Positions 47,093 through 52,238 of a stretch of DNA of 52,238 nucleotides are shown here, one piece after another. Below the pieces are notes generated by a model. It did not search any database. It was not told the DNA's origin and saw only the letters and a program-made list of their open reading frames with translations. The number at the start of each line of letters is the position of its first letter. Within the stretch, counting starts at the first letter, position 1. Where the stretch lies: IMG/VR virus record IMGVR_UViG_3300028025_003938, positions 1 through 52,238 of that record; one strand, written 5' to 3'. This stretch comes from a virus. Made by a program: the position numbers and the translations under genes.

Positions 47093-47868
47093 TCACAGCA
47101 CCAGCCCGACTACTCACACAGAACAGCGAACTCAAACGAGTCGGCGTTTGGAACTGGACTATCCCCGCTCACGTCGTTACGCTCACCACCGGAGAACGAT
47201 TCAACTGTTGCCCGAACGCTGGCTCGTGTGGTCGTGTTTGTTACGCCAAGTTCGGAACGTACAACTTCAGCAACGTCAAAGCCCGACACATTCAAAACCT
47301 TGAATACTTATTGTACGACGGCGACCAATGGGAAGCACAGATGCTTACTGAAGTACGACACAAACGAATGCGATATACAGGTAAACCACACGACCTACCA
47401 TACGATCCTAAAGATGCTTGGCTTAAAGGTTGGGTTCAATCCGGTGGCAAGGCGGTGCGTATCCACGACGCAGGAGACTTCTACTCAAACGAGTACCTAG
47501 ACAGATGGACGAGCATCGCCCGCAAAGTACCTCAAGTTTTGTTCTATGCGTACACAAAAGAAGTCGCAATGATTCTTGAACGTAAAGACATTCCGATCAA
47601 TATGAGAATCGTTTTCTCGTACGGCGGTAAACAAGACCACCTAATTAATAGAGAGCAACACAGGCACGCCGACGTCTTCCCAACGGTTCAAGCATTAGAA
47701 GAAGTCGGATATTGGAATCAAGAAGAGAACGACCTGCTGGCCGTCGTAGCCCCGACAAACAAGATCGGCATCGTTGCCAATAATCTTCCAGTAGCGATAA
47801 AGCGTTTTGATGGGCGTTCAATGAGTATGCTAAGAGCACTACCCTCAACTACGGAGACAGAAACATGA
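47089..47868 (+). CDS. GP88-like protein
   Basis: 259 residues, overlapping the terminase stop by ATGA. CCPNAGSCGRVCYAKFGTYN, IHDAGDFYSNEYLDRWTSIA, VPQVLFYAYTKEV and MRIVFSYGGKQDHLI are the hallmark segments of the phage gene product 88 family. The Cys cluster CCPNAGSCGRVCYA may bind an Fe-S cluster or zinc. Biochemical role unknown. Confidence 0.88.
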   Translation: MITAPARLLTQNSELKRVGVWNWTIPAHVVTLTTGERFNCCPNAGSCGRVCYAKFGTYNFSNVKARHIQNLEYLLYDGDQWEAQMLTEVRHKRMRYTGKPHDLPYDPKDAWLKGWVQSGGKAVRIHDAGDFYSNEYLDRWTSIARKVPQVLFYAYTKEVAMILERKDIPINMRIVFSYGGKQDHLINREQHRHADVFPTVQALEEVGYWNQEENDLLAVVAPTNKIGIVANNLPVAIKRFDGRSMSMLRALPSTTETET

Positions 47869-48371
47869 TCAGAGAAGAACTAGCAGCGTACGCCGAAGAC
47901 ATTAAAACTTTCGTTACGCACCCGAAGAACGTTCGTGAAGGCAACGTCACAGCGATCATGGATTCGCTAACGGCTCACGGACAGTACCGCCCGATCGTTG
48001 TTCAGCGTTCAACAAAACATGTTCTCGCTGGCAACCACACTCTTGAAGCCGCTCGTCTTCTCGGCTGGTCCAAGATCGCCGTTACTTACATTGACTGTGA
48101 CGACGATCAAGGTTTACGCATCTTGCTCGCCGACAACCGGACTAACGACCTCGCCTCATACAACGACGACAAGTTATCGGAACTGTTGAAGATCCTTAAA
48201 GAAACGCCGACCGGGTTTGAAGGAACGTTGTTCGACGACGCAGCACTCACAAACCTTTTGCGTAAGACCGAGCCGGTGATCCGGCAAGACAGCACGCACG
48301 AAGTAAACCACGAGGCTTGGGACATGGCTCACAAGTGCCCGAAGTGCGGCTTTGAATACGACGATGAATAA
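47865..48371 (+). CDS. ParB/Srx-fold protein with C-terminal zinc ribbon
   Basis: 168 residues. TFVTHPKNVREGNVTAIMDS, LTAHGQYRPIVVQRSTKHVL, AGNHTLEAARLLGWSKIAVT (GNHTL replacing the usual GxxR/H nucleotide-binding box) and ADNRTNDLASYNDDKLSELL match phage ParB-like nucleases that sit next to methyltransferases. The end CPKCGFEY with an upstream His may bind zinc. The gene directly precedes the second cytosine methyltransferase. Confidence 0.85.
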   Translation: MIREELAAYAEDIKTFVTHPKNVREGNVTAIMDSLTAHGQYRPIVVQRSTKHVLAGNHTLEAARLLGWSKIAVTYIDCDDDQGLRILLADNRTNDLASYNDDKLSELLKILKETPTGFEGTLFDDAALTNLLRKTEPVIRQDSTHEVNHEAWDMAHKCPKCGFEYDDE

Positions 48372-49419
48372 ACAGAACCCTCACCAATGGTTCTTGAGTG
48401 ACCTTGACTCAATGCCGAAGAACGGCTTGAAAGTATTTTCAACGTTCTCTTGTGGCGGCGGTTCTTCAATGGGATACAAACGAGCAGGCTACACAGTCGT
48501 CGGTGCGAACGATATAGATCCGGTAATGCAGCAACACTATGAAGCGAACCTGCACCCGCCGTTGTATATCCTTGCGCCGATTAAAGACCTGCTCACGATG
48601 GACTTACCACCGGAATTGTTTGACCTAGATGTTTTAGACGGCTCGCCGCCGTGCTCTACGTTTTCTATGTCAGGTCATCGAGAAAAAGACTGGGGGAAAA
48701 AGAAGTTTTTCAGAGAGGGTCAAGCCGCTCAAGTGTTAGATGACTTGTTTTTTGATTATCTTGACGTTGTAGAACGGCTCAAACCTAAAGTCGTTATCGC
48801 AGAAAACGTTAAGGGCATGATCTTTAGTTCAGCCAAAGGCTATGTCAGGCTTATTATGGAACGACTCAAAGAGATCGGTTACACAGCGCAGATCTTTCTT
48901 GTTAACGCTGCGTACTGCGGAGTGCCTCAAGCACGAGAACGCATATTTATTATCGGTTACCGGAACGATCTTAATTTGCAACCGCTTACCTTAAAGCCAA
49001 ACGATAAGCCGTTAACACTTAAAGAAAGTCTTGAAGGAATTAAGTACGACGCCTCGCATATGCCAGCACTTACCAAAATGAGACAGGAACTTTGGTTCAA
49101 CACGCAACCCGGTGCGAACTTCACAGCAGCCAGAAGGAAAATGGCAAACATCGACGGCTGGTTTAATCACGTTCGTCTGAACGTTAATAAGCCGTCAGCA
49201 ACGATGCCTGCGTGCAGTATGCTTTACCATTGGACCGAGCCGAGAATGCTTTGCAAAGAAGAGATGATCGCAATCAGTTCTTTCCCGTCGGACTACCATT
49301 TCAATTCATTAAAAATGGCTGAGTACCTGATGGGTATGAGCGTCCCACCGAAGATGATGGAGTTCGTCGCTAAGAACGTCGCAGAACAATGGTTACAACC
49401 AAACCAAACCTCAATGTGA
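48364..49419 (+). CDS. DNA cytosine-5 methyltransferase (second)
   Basis: 351 residues from ATG 48364, overlapping the ParB-like gene by eight bases. Motif I FSTFSCGGGSSMGYKRAGY, motif IV LDGSPPCSTFSMSG with catalytic Cys, motif VI VVIAENVKGM, motif VIII QARERIFIIGYR, motif IX region KPSATMPACSM and motif X EYLMGMSVPPKMMEFVAKNV. Diverged from the enzyme at 40793: it has SPPCS rather than SPCQD and lacks the long insert, so it probably recognises another site. Lies in the head operon, so expressed late. Confidence 0.9.
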   Translation: MNKQNPHQWFLSDLDSMPKNGLKVFSTFSCGGGSSMGYKRAGYTVVGANDIDPVMQQHYEANLHPPLYILAPIKDLLTMDLPPELFDLDVLDGSPPCSTFSMSGHREKDWGKKKFFREGQAAQVLDDLFFDYLDVVERLKPKVVIAENVKGMIFSSAKGYVRLIMERLKEIGYTAQIFLVNAAYCGVPQARERIFIIGYRNDLNLQPLTLKPNDKPLTLKESLEGIKYDASHMPALTKMRQELWFNTQPGANFTAARRKMANIDGWFNHVRLNVNKPSATMPACSMLYHWTEPRMLCKEEMIAISSFPSDYHFNSLKMAEYLMGMSVPPKMMEFVAKNVAEQWLQPNQTSM

Positions 49420-49453
49420 TACCACCAACGAAACAACGATTAAGGCGACTACT

Positions 49454-50791
49454 ATGGGCAGTGTGAACCAAACCGGAAGAACTACGCCGACTCGTACGGC
49501 TAAAGCAAAGTCTTCAACGGACTTCATGGAAGTAGGTTCATCAGGTCTCGTTCAATCCGGCGGCATCGTCAACGAAGACTTCCTAAGGCAGATGCGAGGC
49601 AAGCAAGCCTTCGCAAACTTCAGAGAAATGTCAGACAACGATCCGGTCGTTGGTGCAATGCTCGGCGCAATTGAGATGATCGTTCGTTCGGTTGACTGGT
49701 CGGTATTACCTTCAGACAATAATAACGAGCAGGCAGTAGAAGAAGCAGCGTTCGTATCGTCGTGCATTAACGACATGAGTACCTCGTGGGACGACACTCT
49801 CTCCGGTATTTTAACTTTCCTCGTCTACGGCTTTTCGTTGCACGAGATCGTTTACAAGTATCGCAGAGGCGATTCCGACGACGCAGCAGGACGATCAAAA
49901 TATAACGATGGTCGTATCGGTTGGCGCAAACTTCCTATCCGAGCACAAGACACCATTGACCGCTGGGACTTTGATGAATCCGGTGGAATCAAAGGCGCTT
50001 ACCAGATGGACCCGTCTAGCGACAGAGGACTCGTCTTCTTGCCGATGGAGAAGTGCTTACTGTTCCGCACAACAACAAAAATGAATAACCCCCAAGGGCG
50101 TTCAATTCTACGTAACGCATTTTTGCCGTGGTACTACAAGAAGCGTATCCAAGAGATAGAAGCAATCGGCATTGAACGAGACCTCGCTGGTATGCCCGTC
50201 GCTTATGTGCCACCGCAATTGCTGTCTAACAACGCTACCGCCGACGAGAAAGCAGCGTTGAACGCAATCAAGCAGATCGTTAGAAACATTAAGCGTGACG
50301 AGCAAGAAGGCATCGTCTTCCCGTTGGCGTACGATCCCGATACGAAGATGCTCGCTTATGATCTCAAACTTCTAAGCACCGGAGGACGACGTCAGTTCGA
50401 TACTGACGCAATCATCACCCGGTACGACCAGCGAATCACGATGACGGTTCTAGCGGACTTCATGTTGCTTGGTCACGAAGGCGTCGGTACGCAATCGCTA
50501 TCTGTTTCAAAAGTAGAGTTGTTCTTAACTTCGCTCACGGCTTATCTGTCCAATATCGCCGAGACTTTCAACAGCCACGCAATCCCAAGACTGATGCGCT
50601 TGAACGGAGTGGATTCTTCTTTGTCGCCGATCCTGACTTACACCCCGCCAAAGAACATTGATCTTGATGCGATCAGTAAGTTTGTAACGTCGCTCGCCCA
50701 AGCCGGCGCACCGCTGTTCCCCGATACGGAACTAGAAAACTATCTCAAGGGTATCGCAGGGTTACCGCAAGGCTCGGCAGAAGAAGTCTAG
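49454..50791 (+). CDS. Portal protein (DUF935/Mu gp29 type)
   Basis: 445 residues. FLRQMRGKQAFANFREMSDN, DPVVGAMLGAIEMIVRSVDW and LTFLVYGFSLHEIVYKYRRG at the front, GRSILRNAFLPWYYKKRIQE and FMLLGHEGVGTQSLSVSKVE later, are typical of this portal family. It forms the dodecameric ring for DNA entry and exit. The MuF gene follows three bases later, a common order. Confidence 0.9.
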   Translation: MGSVNQTGRTTPTRTAKAKSSTDFMEVGSSGLVQSGGIVNEDFLRQMRGKQAFANFREMSDNDPVVGAMLGAIEMIVRSVDWSVLPSDNNNEQAVEEAAFVSSCINDMSTSWDDTLSGILTFLVYGFSLHEIVYKYRRGDSDDAAGRSKYNDGRIGWRKLPIRAQDTIDRWDFDESGGIKGAYQMDPSSDRGLVFLPMEKCLLFRTTTKMNNPQGRSILRNAFLPWYYKKRIQEIEAIGIERDLAGMPVAYVPPQLLSNNATADEKAALNAIKQIVRNIKRDEQEGIVFPLAYDPDTKMLAYDLKLLSTGGRRQFDTDAIITRYDQRITMTVLADFMLLGHEGVGTQSLSVSKVELFLTSLTAYLSNIAETFNSHAIPRLMRLNGVDSSLSPILTYTPPKNIDLDAISKFVTSLAQAGAPLFPDTELENYLKGIAGLPQGSAEEV

Positions 50792-50793
50792 TT

Positions 50794-52238
50794 ATGCCGA
50801 TCAACGGCAAACACTTATTCAAAACTGCTGCGATCCCGGTAAGCAAAACACGAGAAGCGGTTCAGCCGTCTCATCGGGCTATTGCCAGCAACCGTCTCAC
50901 CGGGCTTGAAGAACAATTATTCAAAGTAATTCTTCAAGGCTTTAGCGATATACCGGAGTCGGCGTATCTCAGCGTAATCAACGGCGACAACGACGGAACG
51001 CAATACCTCAGCGTCGTTACAGATTCTTTGCGTAAGGTTCAACCAGAGATCACAGATATTCTTCTCCGGCAATTAGTAGCCAGCGGTACCACAGAAGCCC
51101 TTGACTTATCCAAGATGCTCGTAGAGCAGTTCTCGCAGATCTTCGGCAAAGCAACCGAACCGACGCCCGTCAGTATCGCTGCCGGATTCCGGTTTGATGT
51201 AAACAGTCAAGACGCCTTGAACTACGCACGCAACGAGTCAGGGCAATTAATCACGAACATGGCTAACGAGCAACGAGCCGTGATGCGTCAAGTCGTCGGG
51301 CAATCAATGTCTCAAGGCGCAACACGAGCAGCGACGAGTTCAGCGTTACGAGATGCGCTAATGGATATCGGTACAGGTTCCGAGTTTGGCCGTATTACAG
51401 CGGCGACTATCGGAGCCAACGTCAACGGGTTAACGCTTGGATATGAACAAGCAGTCTGGAACCGAGCCAATACGGTTGCTGCTGATCTCGCTAAACGAGG
51501 TATCACTGGAACTAAAGCAGTAGAAGAAGTAAAGAAGAAGACCGAAGCGTACGCCGAAAAACTACGACGAGCCCGAGCACGCACTATCGCCCGTACCGAA
51601 ATTATCCGAGCAGCGGAAGAAGGACGCCAGCAGTCTTGGGAACAGGCAGCGAATAAAGGTTTGATCGACAAAAACAAAGCAACTAAAACTTGGAGTGCGT
51701 CGCCGATGGACGTCTGCCAAATATGTTCTAGGTTGCAGGGTAAGACCGTTCCGTTGATGGGAAAGTTTTCCACAGGTATCGGCGAAGTTAAAACGCCGCC
51801 AGCGCACCCGAATTGTCGTTGCACTATGCGCTTGAATACGGGCAAACAGTCACCACGAGCGTTGGGTTCTAATAGCCCCGGTGATCCGTTCCGGTTGGAG
51901 CCAACTTCGGGACCGCCTAACATTGATGACTTCCCGCCGTTACCCGGTTCGGAAGCAGCGAGACCAAACGTATTGAGCGATCGGGTTACTCAACCGCCGA
52001 CAGTGAATACGGCGACTCAAGCGCCGAGACGACCGGGCGAATCTGATGCTGATTACGCTCGTCGGTTAGAAGTTAATCGTAAGAGCCGTGAAGCGAAAGC
52101 CGCTGCTCGTGCGAGAGCGCAGGGCAAGCCAGCGCCGACACCGGAGCCGACGCCCGCACCAATACCAGAACCGACACCAACGCCAGCGCCGACACCGGAA
52201 CCTGTACCGCCGCAGACTGGTCCGGTTTCTCCTCGTAA
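50794..52238 (+). CDS. MuF minor head protein fused to metalloprotease-like and ADP-ribosyltransferase-like domains (5' part)
   Basis: ATG 50794 follows the portal stop by two bases. Residues 1-380 are a MuF (Mu gpF, SPP1 gp7-like) head morphogenesis protein: helical start, RARTIARTEIIRAAEEGRQQ, SWEQAANKGLIDKN, a CQICSRLQGKTV pair and the closing PPAHPNCRCTMRLN (HPNCRC at residues 338-343). After a Pro-rich spacer comes the first copy of the basic 31-residue repeat (52036-52128). The frame is open to the last base and continues in frame at base 131 of the window, to stop at 2246. MuF proteins sit inside the head next to the portal, and their C-terminal extensions often carry toxin or effector domains. 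Confidence 0.88.
   Translation, partial: MPINGKHLFKTAAIPVSKTREAVQPSHRAIASNRLTGLEEQLFKVILQGFSDIPESAYLSVINGDNDGTQYLSVVTDSLRKVQPEITDILLRQLVASGTTEALDLSKMLVEQFSQIFGKATEPTPVSIAAGFRFDVNSQDALNYARNESGQLITNMANEQRAVMRQVVGQSMSQGATRAATSSALRDALMDIGTGSEFGRITAATIGANVNGLTLGYEQAVWNRANTVAADLAKRGITGTKAVEEVKKKTEAYAEKLRRARARTIARTEIIRAAEEGRQQSWEQAANKGLIDKNKATKTWSASPMDVCQICSRLQGKTVPLMGKFSTGIGEVKTPPAHPNCRCTMRLNTGKQSPRALGSNSPGDPFRLEPTSGPPNIDDFPPLPGSEAARPNVLSDRVTQPPTVNTATQAPRRPGESDADYARRLEVNRKSREAKAAARARAQGKPAPTPEPTPAPIPEPTPTPAPTPEPVPPQTGPVSPR
52036..52128 (+). repeat. 31-residue repeat, copy 1
   Basis: First of three copies of the basic repeat GESDADYARRLEVNRKSR plus EAKAAARARAQGK in the MuF fusion protein. The other two are at 135-227 and 360-452. 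It overlaps the right terminal repeat. Confidence 0.85.
52113..52238. repeat. Terminal direct repeat, right copy (circle closure)
   Basis: Identical to 5-130. The reading frame of the MuF fusion crosses it in register, so removing one copy gives a circle of about 52,108 bases. Confidence 0.9.

Noticed and set aside
51312-51923. Long minus-strand frame opposite the MuF gene
   Set aside because: The plus strand has a clear MuF domain over the same bases; the antisense frame has no ribosome-binding site.
1-52238. Integrase, excisionase or lysogeny repressor
   Set aside because: No tyrosine or serine recombinase motif and no cI-like repressor seen; the HTH proteins found are small and of uncertain role.
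1-52238. CRISPR arrays, insertion sequences
   Set aside because: No regularly spaced direct repeats and no transposase; the only repeats are coding repeats and the four promoter elements.

Overview
The window reads as an essentially complete genome of a tailed (siphovirus-type) actinobacteriophage, linearised inside a gene. Bases 5-130 are identical to the last 126 bases (52113-52238), so the sequence closes into a circle of about 52.1 kb; the cut falls in one long gene that runs from 50794 over the ends to 2246. An actinobacterial host is indicated by a WhiB-family regulator (44714-44995), a VanY-like endolysin with a peptidoglycan-binding domain, actinophage-type families (GP88-like protein, r1t-type holin) and promoters placed for leaderless mRNAs. 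Two exported proteins with long Thr-rich linkers resemble secreted proteins of Acidimicrobiia, a weaker clue to the host class. I see no integrase, excisionase or lysogeny repressor, so a lytic or at least non-integrating lifestyle is the simplest reading.

Layout, following the circle. (a) 45112-50791 then 50794-2246 and on to 4376: packaging and head genes: terminase small and large subunits, a GP88-like protein, a ParB-like protein, a cytosine-5 methyltransferase, the portal, a very large MuF-type minor head protein carrying a zinc-metalloprotease-like domain and a C-terminal ADP-ribosyltransferase-like domain, a small coupled gene, and an XkdF-like protease. (b) 4558-6976, minus strand: five small accessory genes from promoter P1. 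(c) 7206-10281: an exported Thr-rich protein, a small membrane protein, a DNA-binding-like protein, a metallophosphoesterase; then a minus-strand lipoprotein/membrane pair. (d) 10863-15578: scaffold with an internal start, decoration proteins, major capsid protein, head-tail connector series, ending in a Com-like zinc ribbon. (e) 15575-18081, minus strand: a lipoprotein lytic transglycosylase and a run of very small genes from promoter P2. (f) 18466-32314: tail genes (two tail-tube paralogues, frameshifted chaperones, tape measure, minor tail protein, three paralogous small tail proteins, collar fibre), a prolyl-hydroxylase-like 2OG oxygenase, and the holin/endolysin cassette. (g) 32428-39133 from promoter P3: recombination and replication (RecT-like protein, DUF932 protein, replication initiator-like protein, helicase-loader-like protein, HNH protein, RusA-like resolvase). 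(h) 39248-44709 from promoter P4: small genes and two DNA methyltransferases, one with another gene nested inside it.

The points most worth following are: the MuF-metalloprotease-ADP-ribosyltransferase fusion, which could be a capsid-borne effector delivered with the DNA; an out-of-frame gene with its own strong ribosome-binding site nested in the cytosine methyltransferase gene; and a family of four near-identical promoter/operator elements heading every early operon, three of which put a perfect or near-perfect stem-loop at the predicted mRNA 5' end. All functional calls come from reading motifs in the sequence; no database search was run.
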